Counted from the stretch's first letter, positions 8,972-17,599 are shown. The stretch is DNA of 46,829 nt from an uncultured Clostridia bacterium (GCA_946547105.1 CAMNOV010000007.1:1-46829); one strand, 5' to 3'. Notes: generated by a model not told the origin, from the letters alone. Made by a program: numbers and translations.

Positions 8972-9680
8972 GGTTTTCGCCCTCCTTTTTCTGTTCCGCC
9001 GCTTCGGGCAGGATGCTCTCTTCTCTTGCGCGCAGACCGGCCACCGCCGAGATCGGCAGGCTGAAGCAGATGGCGCCGGCCTTGGTGCCAGGCCCGGTCT
9101 GTTCGCTGATGGCCTTCATAATGGCCGCCTTCTCGTCGCTGTAGGCGACGATATAGATCATGTCTTTTTCATCGGCGATGTTGACCCCAAAGAAGCTGCG
9201 GTCGCGCGAAGCGCCGGTCCCCTTGGCGTGCAGCACGGTGCCGCCGGTCGCTCCGGCCGAGCGGGCCGCGTCCATCACGTCGTCGGCATAGCCTTCGTTG
9301 AGGATGACGATGATCAGCTCGTGGGAGAAATTCATGTCGGGTCGACCTCCTGTCATGGGATTGTCGGTCAGATACTGCAGCGTGCGCCCGCCGGCGACGC
9401 TTTTGAGCGGCACGGCCATCATGATGCCGTTGCCGGGGATGTCGATCATCAGCTGGCGGCGCGCCGCCAGAAAGATCGCCTTGAGCTGCTGCGGCCCGGC
9501 CACACCCGAGACGATGCTCTTTTCGGTCTCGCCCAGACCGAGCACCGACAGCTGTTCGGCCCTCGCCGTACCGCGGGCGAGCTTGGTCATGGTCATGGTC
9601 AGACCCGCTTCATGGAACAGCGCCGCCATTTTCGCGCTGCGGTCGCGGTCGGTGACGGCAATGATATAGTACAGGATCAT
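8955..9680 (-). CDS. Tandem PII-like signalling protein, partner of DUF1538 transporter
   Basis: 241 residues made of two PII-like (GlnB-fold) halves. Half one (about 1-100) starts MILYYIIAVTDRDRSAKM and ends MMAVPLKSVAGG. Half two (about 115-225) starts ELIIVILNEGYADDVMDAAR, has GATGGTVLHAKGTG, a PII-like T-loop base, and ends CFSLPISAVAGL. PII-like proteins next to transporters sense nucleotides or metabolites and gate the transporter; the ligand is unknown here. The start at 9680 is used because GGGAGG precedes it and it follows the DUF1538 stop by one base. A longer frame to 9704 would overlap the transporter gene. Confidence 0.85.
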   Translation of the reverse strand: MILYYIIAVTDRDRSAKMAALFHEAGLTMTMTKLARGTARAEQLSVLGLGETEKSIVSGVAGPQQLKAIFLAARRQLMIDIPGNGIMMAVPLKSVAGGRTLQYLTDNPMTGGRPDMNFSHELIIVILNEGYADDVMDAARSAGATGGTVLHAKGTGASRDRSFFGVNIADEKDMIYIVAYSDEKAAIMKAISEQTGPGTKAGAICFSLPISAVAGLRAREESILPEAAEQKKEGENHDPAE

Positions 9681-9681
9681 C

Positions 9682-11205
9682 TCAGGCCACCTCCCACAGC
9701 TCAATGATATCGCTGTCGCCGTAGTCGGCCGGGCTGGGCGCGGCGCGGCGGCGGGATTTGATCACGGACACCGCGCCCATCGTCTGCACGGTGATGAGCG
9801 GCATCATGGCCACCAGGGCGACCAGACCGAAGGCGTCGGTCATCACGGGATGGCCCAGCGCCGTGCAGGCGCCCACGGCCAGCGGCAGCATGAAGGCCGC
9901 CGTCAGCGGGCCGGAGGCCACGCCGCCGGAGTCGAAGGCGATGGCGGTGAAGGTGGGCGGCACAAAGAAGCTCAGCAGCAGGGCCAGCCCGTAGCCCGGG
10001 ATCAGCAGCGCCATCAGCGGCAGGCCCGTGATCACGCGCAGCATGCTCAGTCCCATGGCCGCCGCCACGGCGATCGAAAGGCTCAGCCCCATGGCCCTGG
10101 CGGAGATCGCGCCGGCGGAGAGCTCCTCCACCTGACGGTTGAGAACATGGACGGCGGGCTCGGCGTTGATGATGAACCAGCCCATCAGCGAGGCCAGCGG
10201 CACGAGCAGCCAGATCAGCCGCCCTTCGGTCAGCACGGCGCCCAGCTCATAGCCGAGCGGCGCAAAGCCGGCGTTGACGCCGGTGAGAAACAGCACCAGG
10301 CCCACGTAGGTATAGGCGATGCCGACGAGGATGCGCATCAGAGGCTTTTTCCGCATGCGAAGGGAAATGACCTGAAAGAGCATGAAAAAGCCGAAGATCG
10401 GCAGCAGCGCGACGGCGACTTCCTTCAGATATTCCGGCAGATGGGCCAGATAACCGCGGCCGAGCGCGGTGGTCGTCGCGTAGTGCTCCACCACGGTCTC
10501 CGCCGAGGCGGCCGCGTCCGGCCGATAAATCGCGCTGAGCAGCATGACGGACAGGATCGGGCCGACCGAGCACAGCGCGACCAGACCGAAGCTGTCCTCC
10601 TTGGCCTTTTCGTCGCTGCGGATGGAGGTCACGCCGACGCCGAGCGCCATGATGAAGGGCACGGTCATCGGCCCGGTGGTCACGCCGCCGGCGTCAAAGG
10701 CGACCGACAACAGCGCGCCGTCGGTCAGCGCGGCGCCGAGGAAGACCAGGCCGTAGAGAATGATCAGCAGCAGGCGCAGCGAAAAGCCGAAGAGCGCGCG
10801 CAGCATGCACAGCGCGAGAAACAGCCCCACGCCCACCGAGACGGTGAACACCAGCACCGTTTTTTCAATGGCGGGCACGTTGCCGGCCAGCACCTGCAGG
10901 TCGGGCTCGGCCATGGTGATGGCGGCGCCCAGCAGAAAGCTCAGCGCCAGGATCAGCCACAGCTTTTTGGAGCGGGTCATGGCGGAGCCGATGGCGCCGC
11001 CGATGCGGGACATCGCCATGTCGGCGCCGAGACCGAACAGCCCCATCCCGATGACGGAAAACAGCGCGCCGATGACGAAGGAGAGCATCAGTCCGGTGTT
11101 TACCGGCACCAGCAGCAGACAGGCGACAAAAACGATGCCCACGATGGGAAGCACGGAGGCGGAGGCCTCTCTGAATTTGTCGGTCAGCAATTGTTTCTGG
11201 ATCAC
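9682..11205 (-). CDS. Membrane protein with two DUF1538 domains (putative cation/proton antiporter)
   Basis: 507-residue polytopic membrane protein, about 12-14 membrane segments, made of two DUF1538 halves. The halves share a signature: FDAGGVTTGPMTVPFIMALG (near 170) and FDSGGVASGPLTAAFMLPLA (near 420). A two-protein DUF1538 pair has been reported as a Na+(K+)/H+ antiporter (UmpAB of Halomonas); here the pair is fused in one chain. Start is GTG at 11205 after GGAAGGAGA. It is the first gene of a four-gene minus-strand operon with the PII-like protein. Transport activity is inference from the family. Confidence 0.88.
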   Translation of the reverse strand: MIQKQLLTDKFREASASVLPIVGIVFVACLLLVPVNTGLMLSFVIGALFSVIGMGLFGLGADMAMSRIGGAIGSAMTRSKKLWLILALSFLLGAAITMAEPDLQVLAGNVPAIEKTVLVFTVSVGVGLFLALCMLRALFGFSLRLLLIILYGLVFLGAALTDGALLSVAFDAGGVTTGPMTVPFIMALGVGVTSIRSDEKAKEDSFGLVALCSVGPILSVMLLSAIYRPDAAASAETVVEHYATTTALGRGYLAHLPEYLKEVAVALLPIFGFFMLFQVISLRMRKKPLMRILVGIAYTYVGLVLFLTGVNAGFAPLGYELGAVLTEGRLIWLLVPLASLMGWFIINAEPAVHVLNRQVEELSAGAISARAMGLSLSIAVAAAMGLSMLRVITGLPLMALLIPGYGLALLLSFFVPPTFTAIAFDSGGVASGPLTAAFMLPLAVGACTALGHPVMTDAFGLVALVAMMPLITVQTMGAVSVIKSRRRAAPSPADYGDSDIIELWEVA

Positions 11206-11235
11206 AACGTCTCTCCTTCCCGTCAGGCTGCTTCC

Positions 11236-11264
11236 AGTATAGCAGAAAACCCGCCCTTTGAACA
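11236..11264 (-). promoter_or_regulatory. Possible promoter of the DUF1538 operon
   Basis: Minus-strand TGTTCA (11264-11259), a 17-base spacer and TATACT (11241-11236). The -35 box falls in the loop and 3' arm of the degV terminator, so the two elements are superimposed. Confidence 0.5.
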
Positions 11265-11273
11265 GGGCGGGTT
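11248..11273 (-). terminator. Terminator of degV-family gene
   Basis: Stem AACCCGCCCT / AGGGCGGGTT with a six-base loop, followed on the minus strand by TTTTCTG. It lies 20 bases after the DegV stop. Confidence 0.85.
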
Positions 11274-11292
11274 AGTTAAGATCCGGAAAAAA

Positions 11293-12141
11293 TTATTCGT
11301 TGAGGAACAGCACGCCCAGGGTCTTCGGGCCGCAGTGGGATGACACGGTGCAGCCGGCGCGGGTGTGGTGGATCTCCTTCACGTCGACGAGGCTGCGGAT
11401 ATGCGCCTCCAGATCGGCGATCACGGCGGGGTCGATCTCGCCGGACTCGGTGAGGAAGACGTGCCCGGGACGGACGGATTTGCCGGCCAGGCGCTCGGTG
11501 ATGTACTGCTTGTAAACGGCGTTGATGCCGCCGCGGTATTTCTTGTATACGCCCAGCTTGCCGTCGGCCATTTCCAGCGCGGGCTTGAGGTGCAGGAGAT
11601 TGGCACCCAGCGCGGCCACGCCGGAGCAGCGCCCACCCTTCCACATGAATTCCAGCGTGTCGAGCACGAAGCTGGTGTCCACCTTGTCGGTCAGGCTGCG
11701 CAGATGCTCGGCGATATCGGCGGCCGCCATGCCGCGCGCGGCGCACTCCGCGCCCTCGATGCACAGAAGTCCCACGCCGGTGGAGAGCATGCGGCTGTCC
11801 ACGGTGTAAACGCCCTCCAGCTCCTGGGAGGCGATGAAGGCGGCGTTATACGTGGCGGACAGCTCCGCGCTGATGTCCAGGTGGACGATCTCATAGCCCT
11901 GCTCGGTCAGCGAGCCGAAGAAATCCAGAAAATTCTGGACGGAGGGCGCGGCGGTCTTGGGCAGGGTGCCGTCGCTGTGATACCGGGCGTACATATCGTC
12001 CGGGGTAAAGTCGATGCCGTCGCGGTAGCTGTCGTCCCCGAGAAGGATCGTCAGGGGAAGGATGCGGATCTGATAGCGCTCGAGAAGCTCGGGCGAGAGA
12101 TCGCAGGTGCTGTCTGCGGTGATGATGACCGGTTTGCTCAT
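11293..12141 (-). CDS. DegV family fatty-acid-binding protein (FakB-like)
   Basis: 282-residue cytoplasmic protein that in this family holds a long-chain fatty acid and presents it to the fatty acid kinase FakA. The start MSKPVIITADSTCDLSPELL carries the family Ser/Thr loop (ADSTCDL). SVQNFLDFF, VHLDISAELSATYNAA and the C-terminal HCGPKTLGVLF are also family-typical. The length is normal. The ATG at 12141 has only a modest site. No fakA is in the window. The gene is divergent from the aldo/keto reductase, and its TTGCAT promoter mirrors that of its neighbour. Confidence 0.92.
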   Translation of the reverse strand: MSKPVIITADSTCDLSPELLERYQIRILPLTILLGDDSYRDGIDFTPDDMYARYHSDGTLPKTAAPSVQNFLDFFGSLTEQGYEIVHLDISAELSATYNAAFIASQELEGVYTVDSRMLSTGVGLLCIEGAECAARGMAAADIAEHLRSLTDKVDTSFVLDTLEFMWKGGRCSGVAALGANLLHLKPALEMADGKLGVYKKYRGGINAVYKQYITERLAGKSVRPGHVFLTESGEIDPAVIADLEAHIRSLVDVKEIHHTRAGCTVSSHCGPKTLGVLFLNE

Positions 12142-12179
12142 AGGATAATCAGCTCGCTTTCTAAAAACTGCTAAAAATT

Positions 12180-12208
12180 ACTATATCATAGCTATGGATT
12201 TTATGCAA
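12180..12208 (-). promoter_or_regulatory. degV promoter
   Basis: Minus-strand TTGCAT (12208-12203), a 17-base spacer and TATAGT (12185-12180), 39 bases upstream of the start codon. Confidence 0.75.
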
Positions 12209-12255
12209 TGGAAATTTGCCGCCGGCGGAAAATGCGGCGGCGAATGGTAAAAGTC

Positions 12256-12284
12256 TTGCATTTTATGCATTTTTGCCCCATAAT
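12256..12284 (+). promoter_or_regulatory. Aldo/keto reductase promoter
   Basis: TTGCAT (12256-12261), a 17-base spacer and CATAAT (12279-12284). The -35 hexamer is the same as in the divergent degV promoter, and both overlap a shared 10-base sequence, ATTTTATGCA (12198-12207 and 12260-12269). Confidence 0.7.
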
Positions 12285-12315
12285 AAAGCCATAAAATGAG
12301 GAGGAGAGTGTGAGT

Positions 12316-13440
12316 ATGAGTCAAAATCCGTTTTTCCCGGAGGTCAACAACCGCTTCGGCTTCGGCTGCATGCGCCTGCCGATGATCGGCGACGAGGTGG
12401 ACGTCGAGCAATTCAAGCAGATGGTCGACCGCTTCCTCGAGTGCGGCTTCAATTACTTTGACACCGCCCACGGCTACATCCGGGGCAAGAGCGAGCTTGC
12501 CCTGCGCGAGGGCCTGACCAGCCGTTATCCGCGCGAGCGCTACATCCTGACCGACAAGCTGACCGAGAATTACTTTGAGAAGGAAGAGGACGTCGTTCCG
12601 CTTTTCGAAAGCCAGCTGGAAGCCTGCGGGGTCGAATACTTCGACTTTTACCTGATGCACGCGCAGAGCTCCCGGAACTTTGAAAAGTTCAAGCGCTGCC
12701 GCGCTTACGAGACGGCCTTTGAACTGAAAAAACAGGGGAAGGTGCGCCACGTCGGCATCTCCTTCCACGATACGCCGGAAACGCTCGACAAGATCCTGAC
12801 GACCTATCCCGAGGTCGAGGTGGTGCAGATCCAGTTCAACTATGCCGACTACGAGGACCCCGCCGTGCAGAGCCGCGCCGTCTATGAAATGGCCCGCAGG
12901 CACGGCAAGCCCGTCATCGTCATGGAGCCTGTCAAGGGCGGCAGCCTCGTCAATCTCCCGGACGAGGCCAAGGCCGTCTATGACGCGCTGGGTAACAAGA
13001 GCTACGCCAGCTACGCCATCCGCTTCGCCGAGGGCTTCGACGGCATGTTTATGGTGCTCTCCGGCATGAGCGACATGGCACAGATGGAGGACAACCTGAA
13101 CACCATGTCTCCCTTCATGCCGCTGAGCGAGGAGGAGATGGACGCGGTGCGCAAGGTCAACGCCATCTTCCACGGCCGCCACCTGATCCCCTGCACCGCC
13201 TGCCGCTACTGCGTGGACGGCTGCCCGAAGAAGATCCTGATCCCGGACGTCTTTGCCTGCTACAATAACCTCGGCCTCTACCACGACTGGAACGCCAGAT
13301 TCTACTATGAGGACGTCTGCACCTCCCGCAACGGTAAAGCCAGCGACTGTATCCGCTGCGGCCAGTGCGAGCGCGTCTGCCCCCAGCATCTGCCCATCCG
13401 TCAGCTCCTGCAGGACGTGGCGAAGGAATTGGAAAAGTAA
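12316..13440 (+). CDS. Aldo/keto reductase with C-terminal 2x[4Fe-4S] ferredoxin domain
   Basis: 374-residue predicted oxidoreductase common in strict anaerobes. Residues 1-260 form the aldo/keto reductase barrel: RFGFGCMRLPMIG, the active-site FDTAHGYIRGKSE with catalytic Tyr, and GISFHDTPE. The C-terminal third carries two ferredoxin-type clusters, CTACRYCVDGCPKK and CIRCGQCERVCPQHL, so electrons may come from ferredoxin as well as a nicotinamide. ATG 12316 is preferred over GTG 12310 because GAGGAGGAG is then nine bases upstream. The physiological substrate is unknown. It is monocistronic, with its own promoter and a strong terminator. Confidence 0.92.
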   Translation: MSQNPFFPEVNNRFGFGCMRLPMIGDEVDVEQFKQMVDRFLECGFNYFDTAHGYIRGKSELALREGLTSRYPRERYILTDKLTENYFEKEEDVVPLFESQLEACGVEYFDFYLMHAQSSRNFEKFKRCRAYETAFELKKQGKVRHVGISFHDTPETLDKILTTYPEVEVVQIQFNYADYEDPAVQSRAVYEMARRHGKPVIVMEPVKGGSLVNLPDEAKAVYDALGNKSYASYAIRFAEGFDGMFMVLSGMSDMAQMEDNLNTMSPFMPLSEEEMDAVRKVNAIFHGRHLIPCTACRYCVDGCPKKILIPDVFACYNNLGLYHDWNARFYYEDVCTSRNGKASDCIRCGQCERVCPQHLPIRQLLQDVAKELEK

Positions 13441-13450
13441 GGATCAATAC

Positions 13451-13491
13451 AAAAGCCCGTCAAACTTTAAAAAAGTTCGACGGGCTTTTTT
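13451..13491. terminator. Bidirectional terminator
   Basis: AAAAGCCCGTC pairs with GACGGGCTTTT, and the stem continues inward with AACTT/AAGTT. It serves the aldo/keto reductase and the convergent lipoprotein gene. Confidence 0.93.
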
Positions 13492-13501
13492 GCTGACGAA
13501 T

Positions 13502-14014
13502 TCAGCCTGCTGCGGAAAACAGGGCGTCAAGCTTCTCCTGCGGCGCGTCCGTCCAGGGCCAGCGCGTGCCATCCGTGCCGCCGATATCGTCCATCAACGC
13601 TTCGCCGTCCTCGCCGCGCAGCCTTTCAACCGCGGCGCCGACCGCGCTCATCTGCATGGCAAACTCGGTCTGCTCGCGTTTTATCATTGGTGCGAGAAAA
13701 TCCTCAACGGAAGCACGGATCTGTTCCCCGTCCATTGGAGTCTGCACCGACCAGTCCAGCAGCAGCACCGCAAGCTGTGCGGCGGTCAGAGAGCTGCCTG
13801 CGGTGCCGGGGTGCATCCGGTCGCGGATCTCGCCAAGGATCTGCGTGAGCTCCGGCTCGTCGTCGGCGGCAGGCGTCTCGACCGGGGCGGGGGAGGGCGT
13901 CTCCACAGCAGCGGTCGCCTCAGGAGCGGCGGTCACCGCGGCGGGCGCGGCAGCTCCGCAGCCGCAGAGGCAGAACAGACTCAAAACTAAAACCAAAGCA
14001 AAAAAGCGTTTCAT
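13502..14014 (-). CDS. Small predicted lipoprotein, unknown function
   Basis: 170-residue secreted lipoprotein, not assigned to a family. It begins MKRFFALVLVLSLFCLCGCG, a signal peptide ending in a lipobox (Leu-Cys-Gly-Cys). A low-complexity Ala/Pro/Glu/Thr linker (about residues 21-50) follows, then a helical domain ending DALFSAAG. The start is uncertain: ATGs at 14014, 14023 and 14044 are in frame, and AGAAAGG lies 11 bases before the first and too close to the second. Any of them keeps the lipobox. The frame further upstream (to 14155) is rejected because it would bury the signal peptide. Confidence 0.78.
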   Translation of the reverse strand: MKRFFALVLVLSLFCLCGCGAAAPAAVTAAPEATAAVETPSPAPVETPAADDEPELTQILGEIRDRMHPGTAGSSLTAAQLAVLLLDWSVQTPMDGEQIRASVEDFLAPMIKREQTEFAMQMSAVGAAVERLRGEDGEALMDDIGGTDGTRWPWTDAPQEKLDALFSAAG

Positions 14015-14200
14015 TGTTGACATGACCTTTCTGATTCCTTTCATTACGATAAATTCAAGAGGAGCATCCGGAGGGGATGCTCCATCGTTTTTGGCGGGGC
14101 TTTGCCTCGGCAAAAACACCCTGAGGCGAGCATCGCGAGCCCTCGCGCCGACCAAGCGCGGCTTGCCTCTCGCAAGATGCGCGCGATGAGCGCGAGTACC

Positions 14201-14229
14201 TCGATTGTGAAACGCAGTTTCACAATCGA
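14201..14229. terminator. Hairpin at the end of recG
   Basis: A perfect 13-bp inverted repeat (TCGATTGTGAAAC / GTTTCACAATCGA, loop GCA) begins two bases after the recG stop. It lacks a long T-run on the minus strand, so it may be an mRNA 3'-end stabiliser rather than a classic terminator. The rest of 14045-14200 is GC-rich and holds no gene I can support. Confidence 0.65.
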
Positions 14230-14230
14230 A

Positions 14231-16285
14231 TTAGTTCCAGCCTGAGGCGCTCTGCGCCAGCAGCTTTTCCACGCGCTCGCGCAGGGCAGCGTTCTCCGGG
14301 AATACAAGCTTCGGATCGGCCTCCAGCAGGAGCTTCGCTTCCTTTTGCGCCTCCTGCATTACGTTCACGTCCGCACCGAGATCGGCCACGTGCATCTCCG
14401 GCAGGCCGTGCTGCCGCGAGCCGAAGAAATCGCCCGGCCCGCGCAGCCGCAGATCCTCTTCGGAGATTTTGAAGCCGTCGTTCGTCCTGCACATGATGCC
14501 GAGCCGCGCCTTCGTCTCCTCGCTGTCATTGTCGGACACGAGGATGCACCAGCTCTTGTGCTGCCCGCGCCCGACGCGGCCGCGCAGCTGATGCAGCTGG
14601 CTCAGACCGAAGCGCTCGGCGTTTTCCACCACCATCAATGCGGCGTTCGGCACGTCCACGCCGACCTCGATCACGGTCGTGGACACCAGGATGTCCGCCT
14701 CACCCGCGGCGAAGGCGCGCATCACGGCGTCTTTGTCCTTCGGCTTCATTTTGCCGTGCACGCAGGCCACGCGCAGATCGGGAAACTCTTTTCGCAGCGC
14801 GGCGGCGTGCTCCTCGGCGGACTTGAGCGGCACGGGCAGTTCTTCGTTTTCCTCCACCATCGGGCAGACGACGAAGACCTGCCGCCCCTCGCAGACGAGC
14901 TTCCGGATAAAGCCGTTGAGCCGCGCGCGGTAGCTCTCGTCTACGGCGAAGGTGTCCACCTTCTGCCGCCCGGGCGGCAGCTCGTCGATCACCGATACGT
15001 CCAGGTCGCCGTAGAGGATCAGCGCGAGTGTGCGCGGGATGGGCGTAGCGGACATGACCAGCACGTGCGGCCGCGTCCCCTTGCCGATCAGCGCCGCGCG
15101 CTGGCCCACGCCGAAGCGGTGCTGCTCGTCGGTAACGACGAGACCGAGCCTTGAATACTCCACGTCGTCGCTGAACAGGGCGTGCGTGCCGATGATGAGG
15201 TCGAGCTCGCCGTTTTTCAGCGCCGCTTTCACCTGCCGTTTTTCTTTGGCGCCCATCGCACCCGTGAGCTTGCCGATGCGCAGCCCCAGCGGCTCCAGAA
15301 AGCCGGAGAGCGTGGCAAAATGCTGGTCGGCCAGGATCTCCGTCGGCGCCATGAAGGCGCTGGTATAGCCGCCGCGGTGGGCGTACCAGATCAGCGCTGC
15401 GGCGACCAGCGTTTTGCCGCTGCCCACGTCACCCTGCACCAGCCTGCTCATCGCCTTGCCGCTTTGCATGTCGGCCATGGCCTCGCTGACCGCACGCCGC
15501 TGCGCCCCGGTGGGCGTGAAGGGGAGCGTGCGGAAGAAGTCCTCCGGGTCGACCGCCGGCAGACGGAGGCCGTCGCCGCTGACGCGCTGACGGCGTACGT
15601 CGCTCAGCGCGCAGGAGAGGACGAACAGTTCCTCAAAGATCAGCCGCCGCCGCGCCAGCTCCAGCGTGCCGAAGTCGGCGGGGAAGTGGATGTTTTCATA
15701 GGCGTAGCGCGCCTGCACCAGCTTCTGCCGCTGCCGCACCGCCTCGGGCAGCGCCTCCGGCAGCTGCTCGCCGCAGGCGTCCAGCCCCTGGCGCACGGCC
15801 TGCAGGATCGTGCGCTGGTTGAGTCCCGCCGTCATGCGGTAGATCGGCATGATGCGCCCGGTGACGCCTTTGCCGCTGCCCTCGTGCTCATAGGCGGGAT
15901 TGGCCATACTGCGCCGCGCACCCTTGCACTCGATGCGTCCGTAGAAGCAGACCAGGTCGCCGCGGTTCAGATTATCTTTTACATAATTTTGATTAAAATA
16001 TGTTATGTCAACTGATCCGCTCTCGTCCACAGCCCGGAACTTGACCAGCTCCATGCCGCGTCGGATGCGCATCAGCCGCGGGGTATCCGCCACGAGCGCA
16101 CGGATGCAAACGGTCTCGCCGTCCATGGTTTCGGCGATCAGGCGGAACTGCGTGCGGTCCTCGTATCTGCGGGGGAAAAAGGAAACAAGGTCATAGAGAG
16201 AAAAGACGCCCAGCTTGTTCAGCGCGAGCGCCTTTTTTTCTCCTATGCCCTTGATGTATCGTACGTCGGTATTCAGATCGGCCAT
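14231..16285 (-). CDS. recG: ATP-dependent DNA helicase RecG
   Basis: Branch-migration helicase that remodels stalled forks and Holliday junctions. The 684 residues are full length. The N-terminal wedge domain includes the OB fold and the helix-hairpin region (DVRYIKGIGEKKALALNKLG). The helicase core contains VQGDVGSGKTLVAAAL (Walker A), TDEQHRFGVGQR (a DEQH box), VMSATPIPRTLAL and STTVIEVGVDVPNA, followed by QLHQLRGRVGRG. The start at 16285 lies six bases after the apbE stop with only a weak site, suggesting coupled translation from the apbE mRNA. Confidence 0.98.
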   Translation of the reverse strand: MADLNTDVRYIKGIGEKKALALNKLGVFSLYDLVSFFPRRYEDRTQFRLIAETMDGETVCIRALVADTPRLMRIRRGMELVKFRAVDESGSVDITYFNQNYVKDNLNRGDLVCFYGRIECKGARRSMANPAYEHEGSGKGVTGRIMPIYRMTAGLNQRTILQAVRQGLDACGEQLPEALPEAVRQRQKLVQARYAYENIHFPADFGTLELARRRLIFEELFVLSCALSDVRRQRVSGDGLRLPAVDPEDFFRTLPFTPTGAQRRAVSEAMADMQSGKAMSRLVQGDVGSGKTLVAAALIWYAHRGGYTSAFMAPTEILADQHFATLSGFLEPLGLRIGKLTGAMGAKEKRQVKAALKNGELDLIIGTHALFSDDVEYSRLGLVVTDEQHRFGVGQRAALIGKGTRPHVLVMSATPIPRTLALILYGDLDVSVIDELPPGRQKVDTFAVDESYRARLNGFIRKLVCEGRQVFVVCPMVEENEELPVPLKSAEEHAAALRKEFPDLRVACVHGKMKPKDKDAVMRAFAAGEADILVSTTVIEVGVDVPNAALMVVENAERFGLSQLHQLRGRVGRGQHKSWCILVSDNDSEETKARLGIMCRTNDGFKISEEDLRLRGPGDFFGSRQHGLPEMHVADLGADVNVMQEAQKEAKLLLEADPKLVFPENAALRERVEKLLAQSASGWN

Positions 16286-16291
16286 TGGTAT

Positions 16292-17356
16292 TTACTCGGA
16301 AAATCTCAGGGTGTAATTCTGGTTTTCAAGGCTGAATTCCTCGATCAGCCCGCTGGTGCAGACGACCTCGTTGTCCTTGGTGACAAGGATCATCTCAAAG
16401 TCTCTGCCGTAGGTGCGCCAGTAGCGCAGGGCGTTGGTCTCGCCCAGGACGAACATGGCGGTGGACAGGGCGTCGGCCATGGCGCCGTCTTCGCAGATCA
16501 CCGTGGCGGAGACGAGGGAGTTTTCGGCGGGACGGCCGGTGCGCGGGTCGATGATGTGGTGATAAAACTTGCCGGTGCGCGGGTCGATGAAATTGCGCTG
16601 ATAGCTGCCGCTGGTGACGACGGCGATCTCGCCCGCGGTGAGGATGCCCAGATAGTTGTCCGGGCTGTTGGGATCGGCGATGCCGATGCGCCACTTGCTG
16701 CCGTCCGGCTTGAGGCCGAGGGTCTGGATGTTGCCGCCGAGGGAAATGATGCCGCTGGTCACGCCGGCGTTGCGCATGGCGTCGATGACGTAGGCGGAGG
16801 TGCAGCCCTTGGCGACGGCGCCGAAGCTGATCTCGCAGGTATCCGGCATGCTGACCTCATAGCTGCCCGAGCTGGGGAAGCTGCTGAGGATGACCTGATC
16901 GAACTGCAGGCGGGAGCGCAAGGCGGAGATCTCCAGGTCGTTCGGGACGTAATAGCTGCCGTCCACAAAGCCCCAGAGCTTGACCAGGGGATAGACGGAC
17001 AGGTCCAGGGAATTGATGCCCAGTTTGTTGCTCTGCTGATAGACGGTCTGCGCGGTCTGGATCATGCGGGCCACCTGCCCGGGGACGGCGACGGAGGCGG
17101 CGTGCGCGTGGTTCATCGTATAGACGATGCTGGTGGGCAGCTCCGGATCGAGCATCGCGTCCATCGCGAGGATCACGCCCTCGCCGGCGGTCAGGCCGGC
17201 CTCGGCCTTCGGTCCGTAGGCGGTCAGCGTCATGACGGTGTCCATGGCGTAGACCTCGCGGTGGGATTCGGTGCTTTCTCCGCAGGCGGCCAGCGACAGC
17301 GCCGTGAGCAGGCAGAGGAGCAGCGCGCAGAGCCTGAGCATATGTTGACGTTTCAT
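16292..17356 (-). CDS. apbE: FAD:protein FMN transferase (ApbE), lipoprotein
   Basis: Attaches FMN through phosphoester to Thr/Ser of exported flavoproteins such as Rnf and Nqr subunits, using FAD and Mg2+. The 354-residue product has a lipoprotein signal ending LSLAAC, the family opening AMDTVMTLTAYG, ISFGAVAKGCTSAYVIDAM, SLGGNI, the metal/FAD segment HHIIDPRTGRP, and DGAMADALSTAMFVLG near the end. The start at 17356 is chosen over 17425 because GGAAG precedes it and the signal peptide begins there. No Rnf or other target flavoprotein is in the window. It is first of two genes with recG. Confidence 0.95.
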   Translation of the reverse strand: MKRQHMLRLCALLLCLLTALSLAACGESTESHREVYAMDTVMTLTAYGPKAEAGLTAGEGVILAMDAMLDPELPTSIVYTMNHAHAASVAVPGQVARMIQTAQTVYQQSNKLGINSLDLSVYPLVKLWGFVDGSYYVPNDLEISALRSRLQFDQVILSSFPSSGSYEVSMPDTCEISFGAVAKGCTSAYVIDAMRNAGVTSGIISLGGNIQTLGLKPDGSKWRIGIADPNSPDNYLGILTAGEIAVVTSGSYQRNFIDPRTGKFYHHIIDPRTGRPAENSLVSATVICEDGAMADALSTAMFVLGETNALRYWRTYGRDFEMILVTKDNEVVCTSGLIEEFSLENQNYTLRFSE

Positions 17357-17405
17357 AGGATCTTCCTTTATGTCGCAAGATTGTGTCAAAAGCTGTTGTT
17401 CCATC

Positions 17406-17411
17406 ATTATA
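17406..17411 (-). promoter_or_regulatory. -10 box of the apbE-recG promoter
   Basis: Perfect TATAAT on the minus strand, 50 bases upstream of the apbE start. The -35 region (TTTCAA, 16 bases away) is weak. Confidence 0.6.
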
Positions 17412-17440
17412 TCACACGAAAACAAAATTGAAAACAGCTA

Positions 17441-17469
17441 TTTACTTTGCCGGGAAATTTTGTTATAAT
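17441..17469 (+). promoter_or_regulatory. tRNA-Arg promoter
   Basis: TTTACT (17441-17446), a 17-base spacer and TATAAT (17464-17469), ending 22 bases before the tRNA. Confidence 0.7.
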
Positions 17470-17491
17470 ACACCCCGCCGCCAAGGCATAC

Positions 17492-17568
17492 GCGGCTGTA
17501 GCTCAGCTGGATAGAGTGCCAGACTCCGACTCTGGAGGTCGTGGGTTCGAATCCCGTCAGCCGTACCA
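17492..17568 (+). tRNA. tRNA-Arg (anticodon CCG)
   Basis: 77 bases including an encoded CCA. The acceptor arm GCGGCTG/CAGCCGT closes with a G-U first pair. The D arm is GCTC/GAGT, and the anticodon stem CCAGA/TCTGG holds the loop CTCCGAC with CCG at positions 34-36, reading CGG arginine codons. The T arm GTGGG-TTCGAAT-CCCGT is standard. A promoter precedes it and a terminator starts at its last base. Confidence 0.96.
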
Positions 17569-17599
17569 AAAAACGACGTGTTTTGACACGTCGTTTTTT
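17568..17599 (+). terminator. tRNA-Arg terminator
   Basis: AAAAACGACGTG / CACGTCGTTTTTT stem with a short TTTTGA loop, directly after the CCA end. Confidence 0.92.

Noticed and set aside
14045..14200. A GC-rich stretch with several open frames between the lipoprotein and recG.
   Set aside because: No ribosome site, motif or sensible protein composition; best read as non-coding.
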